The notes under the pieces are model-generated. The model was given only the letters and a program-made list of their open reading frames with translations. It made no database searches and was not told the origin of the DNA. A stretch of 64,000 bases of DNA from Parasponia andersonii. Its lineage: Eukaryota > Streptophyta > Magnoliopsida > Rosales > Cannabaceae. The stretch lies in contig JXTB01000578.1 in the NCBI GenBank assembly GCA_002914805.1, positions 50,305 to 114,304 on the forward strand, in the 5' to 3' direction. How positions within the stretch are numbered: the stretch's first letter is position 1; each line of letters begins with the position of its first letter. Positions 1-12,400 of this stretch are shown one piece after another. The translations under genes and the position numbers were made by a program.

Positions 1-1790
1 TATGAGTCACAAATCCCAGACATACACAAGAACACAATAATGGAATCGAGAAATGCATCATTCTTTGAACATGAATTTCTGTATAAATCCAAGGAAGTAC
101 CTAGTACATCTAAAAGAACTTATGACGCTATCACTGAGGATAGTCAGGACCAAGAACAAGTCGTTGAAGATGAGCCTAGACGCAGTAAAAGAGCGAGAAC
201 TGAAAAAACTTTTGGTCTGGATTTTTTAGTTTACATGTTTGAAAGTGAACCTCAAAGCTTCCAAGAAACTGTGAGCTCTGTTGAGGGACCTTTGTGGAAA
301 GAGGCCATTAAGAGCGAAATTGATTTCATCTTGCAAAACCATATGTGGGAACTAGTAGGATCTTCCTCCAAGATGTAAGCCATTTGGTTCGAAATGGATT
401 TTTAAAAGGAAAATGAAAGCAGATGGAACAATTGACAAATATAAGGCTAGATTGGTTATCAAAGGTTATAGGCAAAGGAAAGCCTAGATTACTTTGATAT
501 TTATTCTCCTGTGACAAGAATAAATTCCATAAGGATGATACTTGCGATTGCCACTCTGCGGAATCTTGAAGCACACCAAATGGATATAAAAACAGCATTT
601 CTTAATGGAGATCTAGATGAATAAATCTATATGGAACAACCTGAAAGTTTTGTTGCTCCTGGACAAAAAAAGAAAGTCTGTAAACTGGTCAAGTCTCTGT
701 ATGGCTTAAAGCAAGCACCAAAGCAATAGCATGAAAAATTTGACAGAGTAATGCTTGATAATGGTTTTAAAATCAATGAGTGTGACAAATGTGTCTATGT
801 CAAAAATACTGAAAATGGCTACGTTATTTTGTGTCTTTATGTTGATGACATGCTCATTGTTGGTAGTAATGACAAGATGATTAAATCTACTAAGAACATG
901 TTGAACTCCAAATTTGACATGAAAGATATGGGTCTAGCTGATGTAATTTTGGGAATTAAAATTACAAGAACGTCTAATAGACTCATACTTAATCAGTCAT
1001 ACTATATGGACAAAATTTTGGAGAAATTCAACAAAGATGATTCTGGAGTGTCCAGAACTCTGATAGACATGAGTCAACACCTTCATAAGAATAAAGGTGA
1101 GAGTGTTTCTCAAGTAGATTACTCAAGAGTGATTGGTAGTCTGATGTACTTGATGAGTTGCATAAGGCCAGATATAGCCTACACAGTCAGTAGACTGAGT
1201 AGATATACGAGTAATCCAAGTGCTGAGCATTGGAAAGGAATTATGAAAGTACTTAGGTACTTACGATATACTCGTAACTATGGACTACACTATAACAGAT
1301 ATCCTACAGTTTTAGAAGGATACAGCGATGCAAATTGGATATCTAATATAAAAGACTCAAAGTCTACTAGTGAGTATGTGTTCACACTAGCTGGAGCAGC
1401 TGTATTATGGAAATCTTCAAAACAAACTATTATAGCCCGATCTACGATGGAATCTGAGTTTATACCTCTAGATAAATGTGGTGAAGAAGCTGAATGGCTA
1501 CGCCATTTCTTAGAAGATATTCCAGATTGGCCTAAGCTTGTGCCGCCAATATCTATACATTGCGACAGTTAATCGGCTATTGGAAGGGCACAGAGTAACA
1601 TGTATAATGGTAAGTCTAGACATATACATCGTAGACATAATACCATTAGACAACTACTCTCAACGGGAGTTATTTTTATAGACTATGTGAAGTCTAAGGA
1701 TAACTTAGCGGATCCGCTAACTAAAGGGTTGAATAGAGAGTTAGTTGACAAATCATCAAGAGGAATGGGACTAAAGCCCATGAAGTAAAA
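1..1790 (+). pseudogene. Ty1/copia pol fragment: reverse transcriptase and RNase H, broken
   Basis: This is the 3' part of a Ty1/copia polyprotein entering from the left edge. Seen: the segment joining integrase to RT (40-378, with the copia-type WKEAIKSE motif), then RT pieces including a copia-like MDIKTAFLNGDLD region near 580-620, the catalytic YVDDM motif at about 838-852, the connection region, and an RNase H domain ending near 1788 (KSKDNLADPLTKGL). In-frame breaks are a TAA after position 375, a stop inside the DLDE-YME region near 621, a TAG replacing a Trp codon at about 727, and a TAA at 1570. The domain order RT then RNase H at the element's end, with integrase upstream, identifies copia rather than gypsy. 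Immobile on its own. The lineage within copia is not certain (Tork-like by eye). Confidence 0.93.
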
Positions 1791-2392
1791 GTCTATACAA
1801 TGGAAACCCAACCTAGTTGACTGGAGATCCCAAGATCTAGGTTCAAAGGGACAACCTAATTGTAAAGACTTAGTTAGATCACTATGAGGATTATTCTCCT
1901 GTGAGAGTATTACCCTCATGTCCAAACCTGTGATAAAAAGCAGTGATGCCCGTAGAGAATAGGATAAGCAAAGGCTTTTAATGATTCTTATGCGTCGAGA
2001 AATCGAGCAGAGTAGTGTGGGTTACTCTTAACTAAGAAATCACCTATGTGAGAGAGAAGTCGGGATGATTTAAAGGGGAATTATGAGGGCTTAATTCCTT
2101 ATAAACTCTTGCAGAACCAGGCAGAGATGTTCAAGGCCAAAATGAACATAACTGTAAGAACTGGACTTGTTAAGAAAGATTCATGTGTGACGTATATTAT
2201 TGTTTACATGAACGACAAAATAGTTCAAAGACATCGTGTCTACTGATCAGTCAGTAAAGTAAATATACTCTCACGAGGGAAGGTTCAAAGGGTAACACCT
2301 ACTTATCCTATGCAGGTTTCATTCGTTGAACTCTATCACCTTGTCTAGAGTCTGTAGTCTCTCCTTTTACAATTTCCATTCATGTGGGGGAT
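1791..2392 (+). other. Untranslated spacer between copia pol and 3' LTR, ending in a polypurine tract
   Basis: About 600 bases follow the RNase H end with no open frame of note. The last bases before the LTR (about 2384-2391, GTGGGGGA) form the purine-rich plus-strand priming tract expected directly before a 3' LTR. The spacer is longer than the few tens of bases common in compact copia elements. Confidence 0.7.
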
Positions 2393-3625
2393 TGTTGGAA
2401 AAATGGGTTAAGGAAATAATTTGGGCTTGGCTTAGGCTTGGTAGCCTAAGTGGATTTTAAAGTCTAAATTTGTTATAAAACTCATTTTCATGAACCATTT
2501 TGAAGCTAAACATTGAGTGGGACCCACATTTTGTTGATAAAAGGTCTTGGTGAATTCTTGTTTTCCTCCGCGAGGACATCGATTTCGTATATTCACACGC
2601 TCAAAATGGTGCACGGATGAATGAGAAATTGTTGCTCAAAAGTGTACCATTGAAATGGAAAATGAAAGGAAAATATTAGAGTCCCACGTTGGTGGGAAAT
2701 ACATGGTACAAGTGGTTTATATAGAACCTTATTTTGTGATGGTGGTAAGAATAACTACTACAAATGCTCTCTCAGGCGCACGCAGGAAAAGGTGCAAATC
2801 TTCAGGGTTGGGCCTGAATTTGCATGGGTTCGTGTGTGCCAACACCTGTGGACACGAATACCGAGCCGAAACTTGAACCATAGTAAGCCCAACTTTTTAT
2901 TGTGATCCAATATATTTTTCCTTTCCTTTTTGACTATTTTGAACCAGAATGAACTTTTTTGGATGTTGAAATTGCCATGCAATAAAACTAGTAAATGTTT
3001 TAACATTTTGATTAAAGACTGGCAGATGTAACATCCAGTTTAATAGCTAAAAACGTTAGTAACAACCATACTAACGGCTGGAAAATGTTTTAAGATTAAT
3101 GAAAATCTTTCTGGTTTTGCTACCAAGTCCCCCCTTGGAGACTATAAAAGGTGAGCTTCCCCTCCTCATTCGACACACCAAAAAAAAAAAAAACAGAAGT
3201 CTTCTTCTCTCTGCCATTCTCTCTCAAGTGTTCTTGAGTTCCTCAGTTTTCCTAGCTAGTGTTCTTCGAGTGTCTAGAAATTTTGTAGCTAGAGTTCTAG
3301 TGTGTTTGAGTTCAAAGCTATTCAGTTCATAGAGTGAAAGTATTGGTGGTTCACCTGCTGCTCTTCGTCGTTGTATCCTAGGAGACTGACACTTGTAAAA
3401 TCCTCAACCATTCTGATAGAGGGAGCGAATCAGTTTTAAGGACTCTATATAGAATACAGGGCTCGACGGTTAACAATCTTTCATTTTTACAGAAATACTT
3501 GTTTGGAAGTGCTGCCGAAATTCTGCTCAAAGTTAGAGCATAATATTTTGATAACATTATTTATTGAAAAGTTTATTATAAACGTTTGTAACCTTATATA
3601 TTACATGTTACAATTCGTCTGACAA
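2393..3625 (+). repeat. 3' LTR of the left-edge copia element
   Basis: The LTR starts with TGTTGG directly after the polypurine tract. It contains a promoter-like TATA box and a pyrimidine-rich transcribed leader. The right boundary is approximate: the terminal CA could lie at about 3612 or 3624, and the 5' LTR needed to fix it is outside the window. The length of about 1.2 kb is within the copia range. Short open frames inside (for example 3099-3332) are not genes. Confidence 0.7.
3143..3150 (+). promoter_or_regulatory. TATA box of the copia LTR
   Basis: TATAAAAG lies about 750 bases into the LTR and is followed some 30-60 bases later by a CT-rich segment with an A-run, the arrangement of an LTR U3/R promoter. 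No experimental start site is known. Confidence 0.55.
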
Positions 3626-4334
3626 AACTTAGACAACATCAACCAGTTGGAGCTTGACTAGTTTCCATAATGCTCGTTCTGTCTGATTATGTCTGCATAA
3701 TGCTCACTCTTTTCGATCATATATATGTTATATGAGCCTTCCCTTGAAGCCATTGTAATTGTAATTGCTTATTTTTAAGGGGCTTTATAAATGCTATCTA
3801 AAACAAAATATTTAATATTAATAAATGATTATCTTAAATGAGAAGTTTAATGCGGTCGATGGTAGGTCTTGACTTTTCTTTCCCCCTCTTGGTTGCTTCT
3901 TTTTCTTTTCATTTTTTTTTTTTGGGGGTGGGGGTAATTGGCAGCAAAATTCTCCGACCTTTAGCTCCTTTGGTATTTAGTCCCCAACCTTAATTTTTTA
4001 GCATTTAAATTCTCGACCTCCTATTTGACTTGCACCCATTAGTCCCTGCCTAATTTTTGATCATTTTCTACCTTAAATGATCACGTGTTATTGAGTTGAC
4101 TCATTTGGGAGAGTATTCAAAAAAATAATAATAATAATAAAAATCTAATATCTTCCAAAACGTTAATGGCTTCAAAGAAATTTAAGGTTGCTTTTTTCTC
4201 TAGAACCCTTGTCATCTCCACTCTTCTTAGATGGGTACCCAAACATCCTACATTTACATTTCAGCTAACCCCAACGTGTTTCCCTGGTCATGTTTGGAAT
4301 GTCTAAAAGCTTAAAAGAGCCTTCTCGGTGGTAG

Positions 4335-5330
4335 ATGCCAGCCAGGCTTATACTCCAAATCCCATTATCTATCCGAAAAACTCGAGATGACTGGGACTGG
4401 ATTGAATCCAAAAATAATATTTTCTCAGTGAAATCAGCCTACTACATCCTTGACCGAAGCCGAAGGTTTACAATAAGTCCCTCCGAATGTCTATCGTTCA
4501 AGAAAATTTGGCACTCTAAATACACCAAAGAAACAAACACGCTGATGTGGTGGAACCTCCTGTACAATATTATGCTAGTTAAAGCGACTTTGGCACAACG
4601 TATAGAATTGGAGTCTATAACTTGCCCCTTATGCAAGACCGAACCGGAAATAGCTCTCCACATGTTCCTCACCTGCTCTGTGACCCAACCTTTGTGGTTT
4701 ATGTCACCTTGGACTTTGAGAGTGGCTAACTTTTAACTCCAATCATGCAACGACTTCTTACCTTTCATTTTGGGCGATCATGGGGGAGAGTGCTCCTGTA
4801 TGCTTTGTGCTTAGTAGATCAAATCTGGAGATGTATGACGGAATAGATGTATCTTTGAAGCTAGTGTGTTAGTTTGATGTTTTTGAAGTAAATAAGCTAG
4901 TCATGGAAAGCTATGCGGAATTCGTCAATGCATGGACTGAATCAAGCAATACAACCTGTGAGACGACAGGCTGGTCATCCCCGCACTTGGGATGGCCAAA
5001 GATAAACACGGATGTATGCATTAGAGACCCAGATTCTATAACCTTTGTTTTAGTGAGAGATAACAGAGGCTCTCTAGTAACAACCCTGTTAAGCAGAAGC
5101 TGTTGCTCTACTTCATCGTATCAAAGTTGCAGTTGACATAGGGTACACTATTATTATATTTGAAGGTGACTGTGTTCTTGTATTTAATGGATTAAAGGGA
5201 CCAACGGACCTTCTTGGTCGGAATATTTGCTCTCTGATCTTGGATAGCTGTGAGATGATTAAAAGGATAGACACGTGAGATGTTTCACTCGTTCTATGAC
5301 TGCCAATTGGAGAGCCACAACTTAGTCAAG
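4335..5330 (+). pseudogene. LINE (non-LTR retrotransposon) fragment: zf-RVT and RNase H-like domains
   Basis: The open stretch 4335-4736 encodes the zinc-binding domain found after RT in plant L1-type LINEs: WDWIESKNNIFSVKSAYY, then IWHSKYTKET, then CPLCKTEPEIALHMFLTC, the conserved Cys/His cluster. A frame at 4903-5136 carries the start of the following RNase H-like (RVT_3) domain (WPKINTDV), which continues in another frame to about 5280 (FEGDCVLVFNGLKGP, LILDSCEMI). The RT and endonuclease portions are missing, as in 5'-truncated LINE insertions. An A-rich run at 5490-5518 fits the LINE poly(A) tail. Frameshifts make it non-functional. Confidence 0.85.
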
Positions 5331-5489
5331 TGGTGCTCAAACTACAACATCCTGAGTTATATTAATTGTAACGTTTTATAGCTTTCTTTGTTTGATATGG
5401 ATCTGCAGTTATCTTCTTAGGCCACTGCTCCCTTTGTGTTTATTTTCTTGTAAGTTGTTGCTGCTTTTCCAACGAAGACTCTTTCTAAT

Positions 5490-5518
5490 TAAAAAAAAAA
5501 AAAAAGAAAAAAAAAAGT
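5490..5518 (+). repeat. Poly(A) tail of the LINE fragment
   Basis: An A-run interrupted by single G residues lies about 160 bases after the RNase H-like remnant and on the same strand, as expected for a LINE 3' end. Confidence 0.55.
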
Positions 5519-7191
5519 AGAATGGAAGAGCTCCGATCGATCTGTTGGTAAGGATTTTTTTTTTTTTTTGGTCGTTTAATATATATAGAACAATACATAT
5601 TAGTGGAGCCATCGATTTTGTCACTTTTCATTGTCAGTATTTAACTTTGTTTTGGTCTTTTTTGTGTGTATATGAATTGTTTCTTTGCTATGTCACTTTT
5701 TTTCCTTCTATTTTTTTGTTTTTGCTTGAATTTGTTCGTCTTTTGCGTGGTGCTTTTAGTTAGATTTCTATAGCTTTTGCTAATAAAAACTAAAAAGAAT
5801 TACAAAAAAATACAAAGGTCAGTTTTTTTTTTTAATTTTTGTATAATTTTTATTAGAATATTACTTTCTAAAAAAACTTTAAAAAGTATCATTTTTAAAT
5901 ATTATTAGTTGTCGATTCCTGAAAATTGGTCACTAATTACTAATTATATACTAGTTTGTTTTCTTTATTTAATATTTTTTTAACATTCAATTTTTTTATT
6001 TATGTTTTTAATTTACTAAATTCCAAGTTATCCTTCAAATTAGATGATCATGTGCCAGAATATGTCTTTTGTGGTTAATTTAACGGACGGAATGACTATT
6101 TTTCTTTTGGGCACTAATGTAACTTTTCATAGTGAAGGGGCAAAGTGAAATGATATACATAATCCTGGAAAAAAAAAAACTTTCAAAATCAAAATCAGAA
6201 AATAACAAGTTGAGTAGAATTTCCTTTTAAAAAAATTGAGTAGAATAAACTTTAAAATACCATTACTCTAATTGTTTAATGAGTGCATATAATTTCTAAC
6301 GTTATTAACATCAATATCAACCAATAAAATTATTTTATTCGATTTTGTTCTTTAGATTATTAGTTACCAGTTTCTAAAAATTAGTTAGGTGGTACTAGTT
6401 ACTATTTTTAAAATCGTATTTTTCTAATAAAATCGTATCAAATTTACAAAAAAAAAAATATATAGCCCACTGTATTTTTCAAATTTTTTTGTAAAAATAT
6501 TGTACAAGCCTAATTTTCACCTTTTAGTTCTCATTTTTGCTTAGATTGTATTAAACAGCCTAAAAAAAAAGATTCTTTTTTGGTTTATTGCTTGTTTTCT
6601 AACAATCTCATGGATCCTTTCAAAGGCCTATTTGTGCTGCATATTTTTTTTCAGCGATAATAAACACGTGTTAATAATATTACAGGCGCTTTAGGGAAAA
6701 AAAATGATGGTTCCACGATCTAGGAATATAGTGGACTACCTAATTAAGTTAAGCTCTTATGTGTTTGTCTATGCAAAACTAATAGAATAAGACTTTGGAA
6801 CAAAAATGAAAGGGAATGTTGGTGGGAGAACTGATATAAGAAGTGAAGTAGCTTTTTTCTCTTGAATACCTCTCCCAAATGGGTGAGCTGCATAACACAT
6901 GAATATTTAACGTAGAAGAGGAATGGAAATAAGGCAAGGGCTAACGATACAAGTCAAATGGGCGGCTGAGGATTTAAATGCCAGAAAATAAATGTTTGAA
7001 ACCTAAATGCCAAAGGTGCTAAAAATTGGGAACTTTTGCTGCCAATTATCCTTCCTTTTTTAATACATAAAACATTAAGGAAGAAAAAAAATTGTAGCAA
7101 CAAAAGAAAATCATAAAACAGTATTCTTTTTTCAGTTTTAGTTAACTACTAAGAGTATCTAAATATGACAAATGAGCGGCTATCCATTAGG

Positions 7192-7257
7192 TACAATAAC
7201 AAGTCAAACACAAAGTGACCTTAGATACAATAACAAGTCAAACACAAAGTGACCTTA
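7192..7257. repeat. 34-bp tandem duplication
   Basis: Two nearly identical head-to-tail units with a period of 34 bases; each contains TACAATAACAAGTCAAACAC and ends AAAGTGACCTTA. Confidence 0.9.
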
Positions 7258-8039
7258 AATAGTGTCAAATATAAAACGGCTATACTAACTTTATATTTTT
7301 AGACATTATGAGCTAATACAACACGAGCATAGCAAGAGCGCGATACAACCCATAAATTATGAAAAACAAGATATTAGATATTTAAAAAATATTTTATTTT
7401 TATTTAAGATATTAAATAATTATTTTAAGATTAATAATATGATGATAAATTATACTATTAATTATTATTAGAAAGGAATAATTGCTAAATGGAAATTAGT
7501 GCTAAGTCTTTACTGTGCATGTGCATGTCACTAAATGAGCTTAATATAAGCACAAGCCCGAGTATGAGATGTGTTGCCTATGAGTTGTATCGAGCCTAAA
7601 ATCTTTGAGTTTAGATCAGCATGAATATAACAAAATGTTTTAATATGTTGTGATTGCTGAACACGATACAAAACACGAATAGTTTACTTTCCATAGGTCG
7701 AACTCGTGCCAACGTGGCACCGTTCATTTGACATTCCTTGAGTATCCAATATAGCAGATTTCACTATTTGTTTCCTTCTAAATTTATGAATATAGACTAA
7801 ATTTATTTCCTTCTAATTATCTATTCAATATACCGCGCTCTCGGTGTACCCGTAGTTTGATGGGTGACTTTGGCAAAATATCTTCAGGCATTCACTTGAT
7901 TACTATAATAACGATTACCTACCAAATTACCTATGGTAATTGGGAAGTTAGATTGGGACGAGTTGGACTTAAAAAAAAAAAAAAAAAAAACGAAGGACGT
8001 TAGTACCAATGGTACTTATGGTAACCTAACAAATATTTT

Positions 8040-8335
8040 TATAAGAAATGGATTTTTTTTCTCACATCAATTTAAGAAATGACCTTTTTTCACCTATTTA
8101 ATAAATAGCCTTTTTTTCATTTTTCTTTGCTAAGTGGCCGTTAGTAGATCAATTTGTGTATATTATATCAACTTTATTTTTTATATCAATTTTCTGTATA
8201 ATATATAGATTTTTGTGCATCAGTACATCAATTTTATATAAATGTATCAATTTTGATATTCTTGTATTTCTGCATTTTTTTTGAACTCGGCCATCATTTA
8301 ATAGTATTGAAAAATGGCCATTTCTTTAAGCGATT
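8040..8335. repeat. Possible inverted-repeat MITE
   Basis: TAAGAAATGG near the left end is mirrored by CCATTTCTTTAA at the right end, with several further weakly matching ATGGCC and AAATGACC segments. Size and AT content fit a MITE, but the arms are too diverged to fix boundaries or a target duplication. Confidence 0.3.
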
Positions 8336-9431
8336 TAACATGCCACCATTGGACTAAGAAGCCTGAAGCCCCGGCTACTCTCAAGATACCTAACAAAAAC
8401 TATTAAGGCACCTATTGTATCTAGAAAATTGGAAGGGAGTTTGGTGTTTCTTATTGCCCCAAAAAAAAAAGATTATGGTCCATGGAAAAATTGGGAAGAT
8501 AGTTATTACTTAGAGAAAATGTGAAAAAAAAAAAAAAACTGGTGTTCCACCAAATTTTTAAACATCATAATTCTAGTTATTGCTTTTCAAAATACCAGAT
8601 TTTATTTGGCACTTTTCTAAAATACCATATATTACTGCCACATTTGAAAAGTACCATTACCATAAAATTGAAGACCCAGACTGTATTTTTTCAAAAAAAT
8701 TCCACCGAAGTCCGAATTTTGACTAATTTTTTTAAGCCCCATTGATTTTGCCGTATATTTCAAAAGTTCCCCGTCTTAAAAGATTCCAAAACCGGTACTT
8801 GTGGAGTGTACTTTAAAATGGACAGTGAATTTTCATTTTTACTTGTACCTAATATTAAATTTAGTAGCCATTTTTCATTTTTACTTGTACTTATATTTAT
8901 TTAGAACATGTATTTTGTTTTTATTTTTTAATTTATATGCCTTTTACAATACACATTCCTTTTCATTAGTTGACACGAGTTGATTTTCGATTATTTTAAT
9001 GGATAGTGCCTAATGGGATATAATAATCGCACAACTTAAAAGACTGTCAAAGAATTGTAGAATTATTTTGGGTTATTTTTTCACTAATGGCTATCGAATT
9101 ATACGGTACCACTTTGCTACTCAAATTTTCAGAAGTTAAGCCCAACAATGGCACGATATTCCCAGTGAAGGCTTTCTCACACTGGCATTAACAATTAATT
9201 GCAACTTCAACAAATGTACTAGCTCGGAGTTTGGACAAAACCACGCATGATAAAGACAAAACAGTTTCAAGCTCCATATATTAATGAGACATCCCAACCA
9301 ACTAGACTATGATAAATACACACTAAACTAAGCACGTACTTTTAAATAAGTATAGCTTGTGTATTGACTTAAATCAGCAATTACTATTTAAGCGGCAGCA
9401 GTTTCAGATGCAAGAAGAGTAAACTATCCAT

Positions 9432-12400
9432 TCAGAAATCACGAAAGCTCATTTTGGGGTCCACATATTTCCCCGCACCCCGACCTCTTCCTCTATGGCC
9501 GCCTCGTCCTGCACCCCTACCTCGTCCTCTTGAACTCAAGCGTCTGAAAAATGATTTTCCATGCTTCATCTCCAGAAGCGAATGAAGAAACTCGTCGCAA
9601 AGAATGCAACCAGTATACAAGGTAGCTCCATCCTCCAAGGGCGTTGTCTTCTTATTGAAGTCCACTTCTATGATTGTGGAGTTACAGTCAGGACACTTAT
9701 CTCGAGTAGTGGATATCCGGTGAGCACCTTGAGGAAGGAAGACAAGGCAGTTACAAGTATTACAATGGAGTCGCCACTTGGGGGCACTTATGGGGTCTAG
9801 AACAAGTGTTCCGCTGCATTCAGGACAAGCACAGACTCCTTGGGCCATCATTGAATGTTGACAAGTAGGGTGTGGGCAAAGAAAGCATGGCATCCCAGCC
9901 CCCTTCCCAAACTTTGTGGAACCACCGGTTTTTGCTGCACCGAAGAGCGTCGTAATACCTTCAAATGGAGGACTGTTGTAGCAGTATGGACAGAGAGGAA
10001 ATGACTTGCCCTCCGGACCAGGCATGGAGCAGATCAGAAGCTCGAAGTTGTCCAAAGGACAAGTAAGTTCCTTGTACAGCTGCAAAATTTAGCCCTTTGT
10101 TATTCCCAATAAGCTTTTGCGATGGCCCAAGAGTTCGCCAAAAATTTGGGCCCAAAATTGAAAAACCAGTGCCTTCTAGAAAGAGAGAATTGGAATGATG
10201 TTAACAGAGATATGTACCTTGATTGCACCCTTCTGAGGAAGATAATAAACCTCCTCACACGTAGTACAATACAAACGTGATGGTTGACTAGATATGTACT
10301 TCATGTACCGTAGGCATTTGCCACATTTACTGAGTGCTCGTCCTGAGTCGGCAACTGGAGAGAACTGGGCCTCAAATAATGCATCCATGTTATCTATCTG
10401 CACCAATCAGAAAGCATCAACATACATATGTACAAGAATTTCACAACTGCACTCCAAACCAAGAGGCCAAGGATAAACTGCTGCGATGTTTAAGCAAAAG
10501 GATGCATCATATGCGGTGCAGAACTACATTTGGAAAACTACCTATTAGACCACAAATGTAGACCTACTCTACCAATTCTCAAAAGTTTAAGCCGTTAAAG
10601 GTGAAGGTAGAGCTCTATATTCCAAGTGCTCCCCATTAACAGGAAGGATAAACAACGAGCAATTGTGTGATAGAATAGTTAAACATCCTAACATGGGAAT
10701 ACTTAAAATGATAAGCCGAAATATGTTAAATACCCCACACATAGTGACAAAGTTGGATAATGACCTTCTGCTCTGACAACAAGTTAGATTATCTATTCTT
10801 TCAAAAAGCATAAAGGAGGCCAGCCAAAGTTGATCATTACACATTTCTACCGTGACTTTGTACATACAGATAACAAAAAAGTCTCAAGAAATTCAAATAC
10901 TCAGTCATCACCATACAAGTAGAAGTGAACATGTACCAAATGATAAGGTATCTAACCTGCTTAACAAAATAACTGAATTTTTGCCTGAACTGTAGTAGGA
11001 CATGCTGCACGACACTAGTATGATCTGCTTGACCCTTAGCAACGAGATTAATTTGTTGTTCAATGAAACTGCGAATGTCTGGCAAACAGAGATCTGGATC
11101 AATACATTGATATCCTCTTATCAGGGTTATACCTAACGCAGTTGGAACCAGCTTTCTACCTGCTTGTACCTGCAAATTTATAGTAATTGAATCTGAGAAT
11201 AGTAGAAATTTCATTTTACACATGTATGTTGTATCTGTACATAAACAAACTAAATGGATTGAGAGAAACAAGCTATATGGAAATAAATAAGCTTAAACAA
11301 CTAACCTTCACAAAATTGCGCTCACAAATGTTGTTAATATGGACAGGTATTGAAGCATCTGTGCCTATTCCATTCTTCTCCATTAGGGAAATCAGCTCAC
11401 TTTCACTTAAATAATCTGGAGGTGTCGTACTCCCCTGCAGATAGTAGACTCACAGAAGTCAGCAGACATTTTCAACGCACTATACTACTGTAATACCTTT
11501 ATCCTTATTCATGGTGAATTTTCTCTCCTTACAACAAAAAATCACCATTAATCTGTGACCATTTCCCCTCCCAAAACAAACAAAAAAACATGAGCAGCAG
11601 AAAGAATATATAATTATCACTATATTCATGAGAGAATGATGATACAAAAACATACTGAATTATTCAGACCAGAACATACGAGAGAATGAGGATACAAAAA
11701 CATACTGGATTATTCAGACCAGAACATATGCTGGAGATAACATAAAAATGAAGTTACGAGGTTCAACTTGTTACCTCATAAAGCTCCACTGTTGCAACTT
11801 CTATCTTCTCCCCTTGTGTAAACTGAGGAATATTTTTCTCATTTATACCCAACCACGGCATAATATGTGTAAATCCTTTAGCCAAAACGCGATACCCTAC
11901 AGAATGGAAGGATTCTCCACCAGTTGAAAACTCTACCTTCGTTCTGAATACAGAAGAGTCCACATTATAAATGCATAAGACAAATTTAGCATACTTCTAT
12001 ACATTTAATTGAAAATAACCGAAAAATAAATATTAAGTGTAAGAATCTTCTAACATATGAAATATCACGGTCAACATTGCACATACACGACCTGATATTA
12101 GTTTCGTAGACAGTATAAATATTATTTTGAACAAGTTTTTGTTAAATACATAAATGAATAATGTATTTGCACTGTACAGGAATAGAATCTAAACATGAAT
12201 ATAGGTCACACCCAACTTTAAATAGAATTCGTATTAACCGAGAGTATTGGTCCATATCCAAACAAAAATTCCTGTCATTTAATTATTTTCTCTTTCTTTC
12301 CTCACAGTGCCAACTCTGGCTATCACTACTAAACTTAACGGCTAACTGTCAGGTAGGGACTGCAAGAGTACTGTGTACATAGTCGCAAGAACAAGTACTA

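Larger units (their letters stand above)
3932..7051. mobile_element. Mutator-like element with ~200-bp terminal inverted repeats, no transposase
   Basis: The left arm (about 3932-4125, starting GGGTAATTGGCAGCA) is the reverse complement of the right arm (about 6855-7051, ending TGCTGCCAATTATCC). The match is clear over almost 200 bases, including the stretches ATTTGACTTG and CATTTGGGAGAG. Long inverted arms of this kind are typical of plant Mutator-like elements (MULEs). No clear 9-bp target duplication is visible, partly because the left side abuts a T/G run. The interior has no transposase. It contains a LINE-derived reverse-transcriptase fragment and AT-rich DNA, so the element is non-autonomous. 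The age of the arms (many mismatches) suggests it is old. Confidence 0.75.
7052..9431. other. AT-rich intergenic spacer 3' of TOP3B
   Basis: No gene is visible. The stretch holds a 34-bp tandem duplication (7192-7257), a possible inverted-repeat MITE (about 8040-8335), poly(A)/poly(T) runs and segments resembling other dispersed repeats of the window (8560-8780). The last few hundred bases may include the TOP3B 3' untranslated region and its polyadenylation signals, which cannot be placed with confidence. Confidence 0.6.

Noticed and set aside
3099..3332. 77-codon open frame
   Set aside because: It lies in the U3/R part of an LTR; low-complexity, Ser/Leu-rich translation.
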